From a virus: DNA of 20,900 nucleotides. The position numbers were made by a program, and so were the translations under genes. The stretch spans positions 1-20,900 of the IMG/VR virus record IMGVR_UViG_3300024346_000630, one strand, 5' to 3'. A model generated the notes under the pieces. The model saw only the letters and a program-made list of their open reading frames with translations, was not told the DNA's origin and did not search any database. This document shows positions 1 through 10,101 of the stretch, one piece after another (position 1 is the stretch's first letter; every line of letters starts with the position of its first letter).

Positions 1-3000
1 GTAGGTACAGATAGAGACCAATCAGTATTACCGGCAAGGGGGTCTGCAAAAGTACCAGATGCTGTACTAATAGTATTATTATTCTTTCTATAAATATTTA
101 CTGTTTTTACGGCCTGCCCTGATGCTGCTGCAACAGTTCCTGTCATAACTACAGCGTCTTCAAATGTAAATGTTTCTTCGTTAATTAGTTCTGTAGCGGT
201 ACATTTTACAATTTGTGGCATGCTCGCCTGAGCATCTGGCGCTGTGTAAGTATAAGTACTTTGATTGTTAATACCCGCAGCAGGAGCACCATCAATAGTC
301 CAGGCGTATGTAGAGGTGCCACCAGTATAGTTAATTAAACTAGTAGACAATACTGAGGTTGCGCCTCCGCTATATATACCTGTACCATCTGGCTCATATA
401 TGAAAGTTTTGCCTGCTGGGGAAATCTGAATAGCTCTAATAACATTAACGGGATATGCAAAACCCGACACACCATCACTGGAAGATGAAGGTAGATACTC
501 TGAAAATACAGCTCTATAAGCAGAACCTGAGACGTTATAGGAAGCTTTTCGCACTCTATAGCGAATCCAATAATAACGAGTCTGTTGACCAGTTCCAGTT
601 CTTACTTCGTCAATAAAGTAATTGCTGTTAGAAGTGCCCGCGAGTAAGACTTTACTCACAGTGCCTGTACCACTTCCTATGCCGGTGGCTAAGAAGATAG
701 TGCCTGCTGAATTATCTGGTGCTCCGATATCAGTAAAGTCAGTTGTCCCAGAAGTTTTAATAGTATAGAAAGTTCCAGGCTCAAAACTACCCGCAGATAG
801 TTCTGCGTCAAAATCAATTGCAGTACTTCTAAAGACCTCTGTAGTATGAGTTTCGGGGCTCCAGCTAGCAGAATTTGTCCACTGTACAGCAATCTGTCCG
901 GAGTTAGCCATTCTCTGACTGTTTACGGACAGATTTGTAGGCGCTGCAGGTACTTGCTCTAATCTTGGGTTGTTTCGCTCTCCTTGTGCAATATCGGATA
1001 TAACAGGCTCTGAAACTTTGTAAATAGAATCACTATGTTCATCCGCTGTTACATCTACTGTTCCATCCTTTTTAAAGTTTAAGTTAGTAATCCTAAACTC
1101 TTTTGAAACATACCCAAATCGTGGGTACGTCAACTCTATGATACTACCTGCTGTTAGCATCAGGCCTTTCGGAGACATAGTAAAGCTAATTTCTTGACTA
1201 AATCTAGACTCATTAAGGGATTGTTCAATATTCATTCTGGCATTAAAATAGTTAGTAATACCTGATAGCCTTGCTTGCCCCTTCTTCTGTATACCTTTAT
1301 CCTGCTTTAGGTAAATAGAATTGAAGAAAGAAATACTTCTACTCTCAAATCCATTCTGCGGGTCCATTATAGACGCAGATATATAGTTCTTACTGTTCTT
1401 CAATCCACCATCATTGATTTGTATAGTTCCGATAATATCATCATCAGTTATTTTTTCAAAGTCAGGGTCAACTAAGCCTTTCTTTCCTTTTACTCTTAGA
1501 CTGTACGCGCCACCTGAATACGTTAAAATACCGTTAAACTGGCCCAACATTTTATTGATATTCTCAAATACAGGAACTCCTGTATCAATAAGCTGGTTCA
1601 TTTGATGGCGCGTAACGTTTCTCTGGGTAGGCTCATCCCACCCTGTGTATCTCCAATACTTAACATCGTCAGAATCGTATAGACTGTAACCTGAGGCGCC
1701 TACGGTATTGTTAGCTTCATTATACCCCTTAACTATAGGATTACCATTAGCTGATGACATAGATATGTTAATACTAAATGTATTACTTGAACCTAGCTGA
1801 CCTAATAAAATGCTGGAGACAGGCGGTTGATTCGCTATAACTGGCACGCCGCTTCCGTCTTTTATATATGCTAATCCCTCATGCCAGAATAATTGATTAT
1901 CTGGGAGGACTTGATAATCATTCCACTTTTTACCTAATTTTCCTACGCAGTCTGTGAAAGTAACTACTCTATATAGAGTACCTTCTATGATTTTAATACT
2001 GGAGACTTCTTCTGCAGTTCCCTGCCATTGAATAGGGTTATCAACAGACTGCAGAGCCTGATTGGGGTATTCTACAATAGTACCTACACCTGGGTAGTTA
2101 TTGTAAGGAAAAACAACGCTCACTTTAGACCGAGTATCACAATCTCGTGCAGCTTGTTTAAAGCTCTCTAAATCAATGTCCTTCTCTAGGTCTAGTCCCT
2201 TTCCGTACCTGACGTCTGTAATATAATCTAAAAGCTGCATTGCAGGATTTATTGTTGGTCTTCTATCTCCAAGGGTGCCTAAAGAGTATGACTCAGTATC
2301 TCCCGAAGCTGCCTCTCCCGGTAACAGGGTGAAGTCCCAAGGTTCTTCCACAAAAGCAATATGATGCGACCCATCATACTTTATAATTCTTTGGGTTTGT
2401 GATTTTTTTACTTTTCCAGCTTGTCCTAAATCGACCACACGATTATAGGTTAGAGACATACCTACATAAATATCATCGACATTACTACTTGCTGAGCTTA
2501 ATTGCAGCCCATTGACTATCTTAACTTTAGTATAGTATTTATCGGAAGCAATTGGTACATTATCTAATTTATTAGTTTCGCCGGTTCCATAAGTATAGGT
2601 AGTGAAAGCTCCATATTGAGTATCTATCCCATTAACAGTATCATCATAGAGGGCTACAATTGCAACATCATCATTCTGTATAAAAGCCTGCCCAGCATTT
2701 TCCGTAAATGTTGTCATACTTAATTTACGGGTGCCGGCGGCCGTACCTGGTTCATTATAGGTAGGAGATAGATTAGCTACTAGAGGCTCTGTAATTTCAC
2801 TAGCTGTATATATTGGTGTATTACTTTTGGTCATATACCAATAATACCGCACCCCGCCTTTAAGAATAGTCATGTAAAAATTGGCGGCGTTGGGGAAATT
2901 AACTATATTTGTACTTGGATTAGTAGACCATCTATATCTAGTAACCATTTCCGTACTATCAATATCGGTCTCTAGACTTAGAAACTTATCGATAATGCGT

Positions 3001-4973
3001 ACATTTTGTAATATTCTTGTATCTGATGCGATATTTGCGGTGCCCGTGCCTTCTCCTGGCAGCACATAAATATCTACCTCGTCTCCGAGCAAGAAATAAC
3101 TATTATCTGCCAAAACCTGTTCACTTCTTGGTGCGAAACTATCGTCATAGTTGTGGCATTCAACATTCAAGCCTCGAATAACATACTCTAAATCAGGTAT
3201 TGTTGTTTCGCCATCTGAAATAGCGTAATTACTCGATACATAACAAGTATCTAAAAGCCTGTGCGAACTGCTCCAGTAAGGAATTCCTTTGCTATTATCA
3301 AAATAGTTATTTTGTAGAGTAAATCTATTTAAGGGGTTCGGGTCTAAAGTTACAGCTACTAACCTACCATCGGCTTCTTGGTTCGGTTTTCCTGCGTGAA
3401 ACATTAGATCTGTATATATAGGAGTAGGTCTTGGAATAGTATATCTATCGTCATGCTGTAAACCTACTGCGGCTCCGGAATAGTCTGTTGTAATTCCTTG
3501 CTCTCCCGCAGCTCGCGTACAGGTCTCATACCTTTCCATTTTTAATAGCCATACTTCTTTAGCCGCTGCACCGGTGGGCTCTGCACCAGGATAAACACAT
3601 GTCTCAATTCCAATAGGCGGAGTCTTCTCTAATACGTCGCCTCTTGCTTTATTACCATAACAAACTTGTTCAAAATTTGAATCTGCATTAAGATTATTAT
3701 AGCCTCTTGAAGAGTATTCAAACGCATCAGAGCACGTTATAGAGTTACCGTCTACAATAATATCATACATACTTGCGACAGGGCCTTCACATAGAACGTC
3801 GACTTTATAAACACTAGTCTGATTATTGTTTATAGTATCTACGAACACAGGGAAGCTCTTTACTTTACGAACTCCGTAAATTAAAGGTATTTGTTTTGCC
3901 TGTAAGTTAAAATCAAGACTGACTGTTCTTTCAACTTCAATTGTTCGGGTCTGCAGCGAGCCAGTACCCATACCCGTAACGCTTTGGTCCTTTCTATAGT
4001 ACGATTCTTCTTCGGAAGACCTATACTTAATGGCTTGAGTATAAGCCGTATTAGCGTGTAGAAATCCAAAGTCACCTTTATATGCGGATTTTATTAAGGA
4101 GCCTTCGTCGGATTCGCCTACAGAATTAAGAGCTCTGTGAGTGGCATCGTCGCTTATGCGTCCCTTTATCTGTAGAAAATCTCCCCAGTGGCTATTAAGA
4201 GTCCAGCTAACTTCGGAAGAGTCTGTTTTTTCCGTAAGTGAGCCGCTAGAAATAATGCCTTTAAAATATAGGAAAGGGTCTCCAATTATTTGACGAGTCT
4301 CAGGACTGATATGGCATTTATATATAAACACTTCTCTATTTATATATCCGGCATAGTCATTGGCATTAGTTTTTTGAACTAATAGTGCATTCAGCTCGCT
4401 AGAGTCTTGCTTCAAAGTATAGCTTTTCGTTGCGAAGGCAGCTTCTGTTGTTCTTACTTTTACAGTTTTTCCCTCGTTGCTAAAGTTCCCCAAAGTATAG
4501 AATACTTTAGTATTTCCTACCGTATTAGTGACAGTATCACCTTCCTGGAAGCCTAGAGAGGCTAGGTCGGTATCTGTAATAAGGGTTCCGGTAGTAGCAG
4601 TATCTTTTGATAAAGAAGCCTGTAGAGTAACAATTAAACCTAAACTAGCTGAATCTAATTTTAGCGTCATGCTTGCCGCTTTTGCAATTATATTCTCATT
4701 AACAGTACCTATAGATATTATTTTATTTGCTCTATAAATCTGTAGGCCATTATTATCTGCAGCAGCATCTTGTGAGCCATCATCCCACTGAATATCGTAA
4801 GAATTGTCAGTAATATAGCTATAATTTATACCACTACGAGAATTGCTTCTATCCATAGAAGAGGGCTGCTCAAATTTAATAAGATGAGCTATTATAAATG
4901 GTTCATAGTTTTTCAAAGAGTTTTTAAGCTCAGTTTGTTTTAAACTATCGGTACTTAAAATTCTTAGTGTCAT
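1..4973 (-). CDS. giant tail-tip (gpL/gpJ-like) protein, C-terminus cut by window
   Basis: Read by hand, this minus-strand frame stays open from ATG at 4973 to the left edge, 1657 codons with no stop; I checked the frame at both ends and near 870-900. It probably forms the central tip of the tail that contacts the host. Residues ~1-290 resemble minor tail protein L families (SHWGDF at ~262, then GR-SDDATHRA). From ~365 (IPLIYGVRKV) it resembles lambda gpJ, including GDRRPTINPAMQLLDYITDV then RYGKGLD (~908-935) and SGGAYSLRVKGKKG-LVDP (~1150-1165). An FN3-like domain spans ~1340-1480 and contains an inserted module; an Ig/PKD-like beta domain follows (~1510-1590). Lambda gpJ has 1132 residues, so this is much larger. 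The start overlaps the previous stop as TAATG, with AAGAGG upstream. Family call is confident; host receptor is unknown. Confidence 0.85.
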   Translation of the reverse strand, partial: MTLRILSTDSLKQTELKNSLKNYEPFIIAHLIKFEQPSSMDRSNSRSGINYSYITDNSYDIQWDDGSQDAAADNNGLQIYRANKIISIGTVNENIIAKAASMTLKLDSASLGLIVTLQASLSKDTATTGTLITDTDLASLGFQEGDTVTNTVGNTKVFYTLGNFSNEGKTVKVRTTEAAFATKSYTLKQDSSELNALLVQKTNANDYAGYINREVFIYKCHISPETRQIIGDPFLYFKGIISSGSLTEKTDSSEVSWTLNSHWGDFLQIKGRISDDATHRALNSVGESDEGSLIKSAYKGDFGFLHANTAYTQAIKYRSSEEESYYRKDQSVTGMGTGSLQTRTIEVERTVSLDFNLQAKQIPLIYGVRKVKSFPVFVDTINNNQTSVYKVDVLCEGPVASMYDIIVDGNSITCSDAFEYSSRGYNNLNADSNFEQVCYGNKARGDVLEKTPPIGIETCVYPGAEPTGAAAKEVWLLKMERYETCTRAAGEQGITTDYSGAAVGLQHDDRYTIPRPTPIYTDLMFHAGKPNQEADGRLVAVTLDPNPLNRFTLQNNYFDNSKGIPYWSSSHRLLDTCYVSSNYAISDGETTIPDLEYVIRGLNVECHNYDDSFAPRSEQVLADNSYFLLGDEVDIYVLPGEGTGTANIASDTRILQNVRIIDKFLSLETDIDSTEMVTRYRWSTNPSTNIVNFPNAANFYMTILKGGVRYYWYMTKSNTPIYTASEITEPLVANLSPTYNEPGTAAGTRKLSMTTFTENAGQAFIQNDDVAIVALYDDTVNGIDTQYGAFTTYTYGTGETNKLDNVPIASDKYYTKVKIVNGLQLSSASSNVDDIYVGMSLTYNRVVDLGQAGKVKKSQTQRIIKYDGSHHIAFVEEPWDFTLLPGEAASGDTESYSLGTLGDRRPTINPAMQLLDYITDVRYGKGLDLEKDIDLESFKQAARDCDTRSKVSVVFPYNNYPGVGTIVEYPNQALQSVDNPIQWQGTAEEVSSIKIIEGTLYRVVTFTDCVGKLGKKWNDYQVLPDNQLFWHEGLAYIKDGSGVPVIANQPPVSSILLGQLGSSNTFSINISMSSANGNPIVKGYNEANNTVGASGYSLYDSDDVKYWRYTGWDEPTQRNVTRHQMNQLIDTGVPVFENINKMLGQFNGILTYSGGAYSLRVKGKKGLVDPDFEKITDDDIIGTIQINDGGLKNSKNYISASIMDPQNGFESRSISFFNSIYLKQDKGIQKKGQARLSGITNYFNARMNIEQSLNESRFSQEISFTMSPKGLMLTAGSIIELTYPRFGYVSKEFRITNLNFKKDGTVDVTADEHSDSIYKVSEPVISDIAQGERNNPRLEQVPAAPTNLSVNSQRMANSGQIAVQWTNSASWSPETHTTEVFRSTAIDFDAELSAGSFEPGTFYTIKTSGTTDFTDIGAPDNSAGTIFLATGIGSGTGTVSKVLLAGTSNSNYFIDEVRTGTGQQTRYYWIRYRVRKASYNVSGSAYRAVFSEYLPSSSSDGVSGFAYPVNVIRAIQISPAGKTFIYEPDGTGIYSGGATSVLSTSLINYTGGTSTYAWTIDGAPAAGINNQSTYTYTAPDAQASMPQIVKCTATELINEETFTFEDAVVMTGTVAAASGQAVKTVNIYRKNNNTISTASGTFADPLAGNTDWSLSVP

Positions 4974-5713
4974 TATGCTTGGGCCTCTTCTAGCTTTAGC
5001 GAAAAGCTGTATAAGTTACTTGAGTCTAAAGTGTACTCTTGTACATCATTCTTTAAAATAACTCGAAATAGTGGGTTGTTAAAATTAATAACGCTTGTAG
5101 TAGACTCTACGTTTCTTTGAAGCGAGGGAGTGAACCATATACGCAACTCCCCGTTATCATCTTCAGGAGGTGTAGTACCTACTAAATAATTTGATTCAGT
5201 CTCCACTCTAGTTATTTGATAAGCCTTTTTGTGATTGCTATCACTAGTATCTGTAATTGTTATTATATCTCCGGGCTTAGGAGTTCCATGGGTTGCTCTT
5301 ACATACCCTGTTTTTTTAATCATAAGATTTGTACTGCCAGCAATACCATCAAATACTGGCTGAAAGTTATTACTTGCCACAAAAAGTGCAAATGCTGTAT
5401 CTCTAGGTTTCTTGTACTGTGGCAAAGATACGAAGAAAGGAGATAGAGAGCCTCTTTTCTGCAGCAGAAAAGTATAAATAGGCTCGAACTCCTCTCTTGT
5501 CATAGGATTATACGAAATATCTATAGTCCACTTATGTCCAGAAGTTTCTCTACTTACTAATCTTCCTGAATTTGTACGAGTGTTCATAATCTCATGCTCG
5601 GAAGCAAGTCTAACAGCACTGTACCCTGGTCCTGCTGATCCTCCGGACTGTCCGGCATCTCCAATACTATTATTTGGGTCTGGTAGTATGTTTGTAAATG
5701 TAATAGCGGGCAT
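4973..5713 (-). CDS. putative distal tail / minor tail protein
   Basis: A 246-residue protein between the tape measure and the tip protein, the place of distal-tail or gpM-like proteins that join the tube to the tip. Residues ~60-115 carry the features usual for this class: a W-x-I-D-I-S-Y-x-P-M-T strand, then EFEPIYTFLLQKRGSLSPFFVSLP, where the tail family has a length-of-loop 'FFxxxPQ' pattern. The C-terminal part is beta-rich (FRVILKNDVQEYTLDSSNLYSFSLKLEEA) and resembles a domain closing on itself. There is no signal peptide or membrane segment. The ATG overlaps the tape-measure stop by one base (TAATG) and is preceded by GGAGAGG about nine bases upstream, so translation is probably coupled. 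The role rests mainly on position and general look; it could also be called a minor tail protein of the lambda M type. Confidence 0.6.
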   Translation of the reverse strand: MPAITFTNILPDPNNSIGDAGQSGGSAGPGYSAVRLASEHEIMNTRTNSGRLVSRETSGHKWTIDISYNPMTREEFEPIYTFLLQKRGSLSPFFVSLPQYKKPRDTAFALFVASNNFQPVFDGIAGSTNLMIKKTGYVRATHGTPKPGDIITITDTSDSNHKKAYQITRVETESNYLVGTTPPEDDNGELRIWFTPSLQRNVESTTSVINFNNPLFRVILKNDVQEYTLDSSNLYSFSLKLEEAQA

Positions 5714-8700
5714 TAGTATGACCTCTCCTTAACTGTTTCCAAGAACAGCTCTCCATGCTCATTAGCAGCTTCTCTTATCATTGCGATTATTGCCCCGCGC
5801 TGGTTCATTAGCAAGTCTTCCACACCCGTAGCGTCTATAGCACTAATTGAGAAGTTTACGTTTGTTTGCCCTCCAACGCTTCTGCCTGAAGGTATAATCT
5901 CCCCAGGTGTTTCTGGCATAAATAACTCTGGTCCTTGCTCTCCTACAATATAGCCTCCAGCGGCTCTATGTCTATATCCTGAAAATGCGGATTTTGGCTT
6001 AAAGTTTGACATACCGGTTCCGGAGCCTGACTCTCCTCTTGCGTAGGCTAACTCTCCTCCCGCATTATTTGCACTGGCGAGGTCTACTGTATTACTTCTC
6101 GAACCTACACTCAATGCGCTTGGGGGTGCTCCCGCGCCACTAGAGGACGCGCTACCTCCTTGGAAACTAGTACTAGCAACTATAGCGGCTTGAGCGACTC
6201 CAAGCCCTACTATCCAAGGAGTCAACGCCGCAGCTTGAGTTTTCGTATAATCCAGGGGGTTGGTGTACAGCTGCATAACTGCTGTAGCTGTAGATATTGC
6301 TATTTGTGCGATCTGCATCGCTTTATTTATATTGAAAGCTTTTCTAGCAGCAGCTTCTTTTTTCTTATCTAATGCTGCGAGCTTGGCCACACTTGCAGCA
6401 GACTTTCCGTCTCGCTTTTGTTCCGCAGCTATTTCTTCGTCTATTCCTGCTATTTTAGCCGCGCTACTTGCAGCTAGAGCCTGACTCAGCATACTTACCG
6501 CGGCACCTGCGATTTGTAGCTTGCCTACGGTTTCTCTAGCTGATATCGCTGATGCGTCTAATCCTTCAGTCATTCCTACTGAAATGCTATGTGCCATATC
6601 CAGGAAAGCAGTTTGAATAGCCATAGCACCTCCAGTTAATGCAGCTACAACTTCGCCTTCTGGTCCAAGAGTTTTTAACTTCTCAATCATAGGGTCTAAC
6701 TGGTTTACTAACGCCATATGTCTAGCAAGTGGTACAGCTGTGCCCTTTAAACCTTCGGCAGGATCTCCGGCATCTAGGGTATTTTGTATTCTCTCTGCCG
6801 TAGTATCACCGGTACCGGAAGCAGCTAATGCAGCTTTAGATACTGCAGATTGTTTAGTTCCTCTTTCCAACTTTAGGTCTGAGACTTCTGTAAGTGCATT
6901 ACTAACAACTGCCTTCATTTTTGATTGGAACACCTTAGGAAAAAGGTCCAAAAGCTCACTAAAAGGCTTGCTTAAAGTTCCTACTTCCATAGGCTTCTCG
7001 CCTCGCGCAATCCTCGCCTCATTTATCTCGGCTTCTACGAGCTTGGCTCTTTCAGCCTGCAACTTCGTTTGTGCTATAAGCAACGTTTGCTCCAAGTCTA
7101 GGGCACGTAGTTTGCTGAACATTTCTTTAAAAATAAGTTGTTTTCTTTGCTTTTCGGTAGCTTCAAACTGCTTTAACTCATCAAGTGGTGTAAAGTCCCT
7201 TCCTGTTTCCATTTTTGCCATTCTTGCTTCGTTTTCTACACGCTTCATTCTATCCAAAGATATTTGTTTCTCTGCAGTGGCTATCTGAGTAGTAAGATCT
7301 AGCAGCTTCTGTGCATGTTTAATACCTTCAATATTAGCTGTTAGCGTATCTATACTAGTATTTGCTCTTTCTCTGTCTATTACTGCCAACTCTCTGGTTA
7401 TTTCTGCCAGACGATCTTTTTTAGTCTCCTGCATCTCTAAAACAGTAAAAGCTTCCCTTTCAGCTATTAAAGACTTCTCTTTAGAAGTTCGCACTTCTTC
7501 CTCAAGACCAATTAGAATTTTTGTAGCTTCTTCGTTTCCGGCGGCAAATTCTTTTACTTTGCCCATTTCCACTCCCAGGCTCTTCTGTACCTGTACTTGC
7601 TCGAGCATTATCTTTTTTTGATCTTCGACGTGGGTTGTTAATGCTGCTTGAACTGAAGTCATACTAGCTTTGCCGATCTGCTCTTCTGACAACTTCAAAG
7701 TGTTCGCCGCGAACTTACGAAGAGTTTTCTCCAAGCCTTCAGCCTCGGCTAAGAACGCATCCGTACCCATTCCGCCTTCTCCACCTGCTGCTTTCATCTC
7801 ATTAGTTAAGCTGTGCTGAGCGGCTATTACTTTATCAAGAGCATGAGATCCTTTATCTCCAAGATCGTCAATTTGTTTGCGGAAGTCATTATAAACTTGC
7901 TTTGCAGCATCCACAGAAGCAAGCACTTCTTTGTTTTTACCCAACAAAGCATTTGTGTCTTCAATGAGCTGGTCATAGCTCATTCCGGCTCCGCCTTCTT
8001 TATTAGCTTCTATAAATTTTTGTTTTAGAGCTTCTAAGCCTTTAACTGTGTCGCCCATGTTCTCATTTAAAGTTTCACTATTTGTAATCTTGCCGATTGC
8101 GTCCTCTAAGACTAAGATACCTTCCGCTTGACGGGCGAGGCCAATAGTTGTTCTTAGTGCTTCGTGCTCTGCATTGGCACCATCAAGTCTAGCCTGCAAA
8201 TTTGCCATCTCCCGCTGAAAGGGAGGGTACGCAGCTTCTCCTGATTCTGTATACTTTTTCGTTACTTCTTCAAGCTCTTTTTGAAGATCTAATGCTTTTT
8301 GCTTACTTTCTACGAGCGCCTCTTTGTTCATTTTCCTAGCTTCTTCTTTCATAGCTGAAAAAGCTGAAGATACCTGTTCAACAACACCTACCTGAACTCT
8401 CATAGTGGCAATAAATCTCTCTGCCTCTGTTCTATTACCTGCTAAAGTATCTTTTAACTGTTTTCCAATTCCATCAAAACTATCAAAGGATTTAGTAGCT
8501 TTATCAGCTGCCTTTGCGAGTTCGTCTTTCTCAAAAAGCTTAGAGATAATAGGGTAAAGTATAGACCCTACCATTATTAGCTGGCCAATCACAGGAATAG
8601 CATTAAGTAGCGCAGTGCCAAATAGTCTAGCACTATTACCTGCGACCTTAAATCCTAAGCTCAACTTATTAAGTGCTCCCTCTGCTTTAATGACATCTTT

Positions 8701-10101
8701 TGTTTGCTTACCTACAGAAGCCGCTGCAATCTGGAACCCTTGTAAAGGGCCTGCACTTTCCATCATTTTAAAGGCTGCTGCTGTTTTTCGAGACGTAGAG
8801 CTAATGCCTTTTGCCTTACCTAAAGCACCCCCAGCTCTTCCCCCTGCGGCTTCTTGTTTTTGCAGAGCAATAAGCTCGGCTTTTAGCTGCCTTATTTGAG
8901 CAATTTCTGTTTCTTTTTGCGCTTTATTCTTTAAGGCTCCTGCATCAAGATTTTTCTGTCTACGAACCTCGGTCGCGCTAAGTTTAGCAATAGCATCTTT
9001 CAACCCTGCAGCAGAGGCTTGGCCGTTACGGAGCTGAGATTCAAAAGTACTCAAACTTGCTGGCGCAAACTTAAATGAGGACACCGCTTTTGCTGATTTT
9101 TGAAAAGCAGCGGTAGTTTTTGCAGCAAGAGCTGCTGCTGCTTTACTAGCACCGCTAGCCATCTCCTGCGCAGCTTTGGCAGATGCGGTAATTGCTGGCA
9201 CAATCTGGCTTACTAAAGTTCCTGCAAATAAAGTGACCGCTCCCAACAATGCCATTGGATTGGAAGATAATACATTTATAAGGGGCTCAATAACGACATT
9301 TAAAAGATTTACAGCGGTATTGGCCAAGTTAAAGAAAGCTGCGGATAGTTTATCATAAGGATTTACATCGACTACTTCTGCTAGTTCTCCGAACTTTTTC
9401 AATCCCTGCTCATTAGTAGCAGTTAGAAACGCCATGCGTCTTTCGTATTGTGTAAGTTCTTTTGCACTTTTTCCAAGAGTAATGGCATAGTCGGCCGTAG
9501 CATCATCAAGCCTAATCATAATACCTAATTCATCAAGAATTTCAGGCTCTAATTTTGCAGTACCTCGGACTAATCGGTCTAGAGCGTCGGACATATCCCT
9601 TCCCAATGCTACCGAGGCACCTTTTGCTACTTTAGTCAGGCTTTCTAGTTGTTTAGTGGAAAATCCAGAGCTTACGGCAAGTGCTGTAGCTCTCATAGAG
9701 GTTTCGGTGGATATAGCATTATTTGTTATATCCCTAAGTCTATCAGATACAACTTTCAAGTTTGTACCCGCAGCATTACCTACACGCAGCAACCCTTCTT
9801 CAAGTAGTCGAAGAGATGCTGCTTTAGAAAGTGCACCAAAAAGTGCGGTAAGAGCAAAGACGTTCGCAGCGAGAGTGGCGTACGCAGGAACAAGACCACT
9901 GGAAATACCTGTAGTCATTTTAGAGAAAGCTTTAGTACTATTCGAAGTTGCGCCGATTACACCTTTCTGCTGCTTGTTGTATTGAGCAGAGGCGTTAGTG
10001 GCTTTGTTAGTCGATTTGGCAGCTTTTTCAGCACCTTGAGCTATTTTCTGAAGGCTGCCGTCTTCGTTGATCTTGTACGTTACCGTAATCGTATTAGCCA
10101 C
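5713..10101 (-). CDS. tail tape measure protein
   Basis: This 1462-residue protein is the longest complete ORF and follows the chaperone pair, as tape measures do. It sets tail length and is ejected into the host envelope with the DNA. The sequence is mostly helical and rich in Ala, Lys and Glu, with long coiled-coil stretches (~530-1090). Hydrophobic segments lie near residues 67-92, 255-305, 490-520 and 1285-1310, as expected for a protein that enters membranes. Near 1380-1405 is the common tape-measure motif GGYIVGEQGPELFMPETPG followed by an EIIPSGR-like turn. At about 1.5 angstrom per residue the tail would be near 220 nm. The start is GTG at 10101-10099, overlapping the previous stop as TAGTG; upstream RNA is purine-rich with several weak Shine-Dalgarno-like blocks. 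No lytic transglycosylase or peptidase domain is evident. Confidence 0.93.
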   Translation of the reverse strand: MANTITVTYKINEDGSLQKIAQGAEKAAKSTNKATNASAQYNKQQKGVIGATSNSTKAFSKMTTGISSGLVPAYATLAANVFALTALFGALSKAASLRLLEEGLLRVGNAAGTNLKVVSDRLRDITNNAISTETSMRATALAVSSGFSTKQLESLTKVAKGASVALGRDMSDALDRLVRGTAKLEPEILDELGIMIRLDDATADYAITLGKSAKELTQYERRMAFLTATNEQGLKKFGELAEVVDVNPYDKLSAAFFNLANTAVNLLNVVIEPLINVLSSNPMALLGAVTLFAGTLVSQIVPAITASAKAAQEMASGASKAAAALAAKTTAAFQKSAKAVSSFKFAPASLSTFESQLRNGQASAAGLKDAIAKLSATEVRRQKNLDAGALKNKAQKETEIAQIRQLKAELIALQKQEAAGGRAGGALGKAKGISSTSRKTAAAFKMMESAGPLQGFQIAAASVGKQTKDVIKAEGALNKLSLGFKVAGNSARLFGTALLNAIPVIGQLIMVGSILYPIISKLFEKDELAKAADKATKSFDSFDGIGKQLKDTLAGNRTEAERFIATMRVQVGVVEQVSSAFSAMKEEARKMNKEALVESKQKALDLQKELEEVTKKYTESGEAAYPPFQREMANLQARLDGANAEHEALRTTIGLARQAEGILVLEDAIGKITNSETLNENMGDTVKGLEALKQKFIEANKEGGAGMSYDQLIEDTNALLGKNKEVLASVDAAKQVYNDFRKQIDDLGDKGSHALDKVIAAQHSLTNEMKAAGGEGGMGTDAFLAEAEGLEKTLRKFAANTLKLSEEQIGKASMTSVQAALTTHVEDQKKIMLEQVQVQKSLGVEMGKVKEFAAGNEEATKILIGLEEEVRTSKEKSLIAEREAFTVLEMQETKKDRLAEITRELAVIDRERANTSIDTLTANIEGIKHAQKLLDLTTQIATAEKQISLDRMKRVENEARMAKMETGRDFTPLDELKQFEATEKQRKQLIFKEMFSKLRALDLEQTLLIAQTKLQAERAKLVEAEINEARIARGEKPMEVGTLSKPFSELLDLFPKVFQSKMKAVVSNALTEVSDLKLERGTKQSAVSKAALAASGTGDTTAERIQNTLDAGDPAEGLKGTAVPLARHMALVNQLDPMIEKLKTLGPEGEVVAALTGGAMAIQTAFLDMAHSISVGMTEGLDASAISARETVGKLQIAGAAVSMLSQALAASSAAKIAGIDEEIAAEQKRDGKSAASVAKLAALDKKKEAAARKAFNINKAMQIAQIAISTATAVMQLYTNPLDYTKTQAAALTPWIVGLGVAQAAIVASTSFQGGSASSSGAGAPPSALSVGSRSNTVDLASANNAGGELAYARGESGSGTGMSNFKPKSAFSGYRHRAAGGYIVGEQGPELFMPETPGEIIPSGRSVGGQTNVNFSISAIDATGVEDLLMNQRGAIIAMIREAANEHGELFLETVKERSY

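Noticed and set aside
689-892. 67-codon minus-strand ORF
   Set aside because: It lies in another frame of the tail-tip gene, which is open across the whole stretch and shows clear FN3-like sequence there.
6740-7288. 182-codon plus-strand ORF inside the tape measure gene
   Set aside because: It is antisense to a confident gene; its Ser/Ala/Leu-rich sequence is what the reverse of an Ala/Lys/Glu-rich coiled coil gives, and there is no ribosome site or plus-strand operon.
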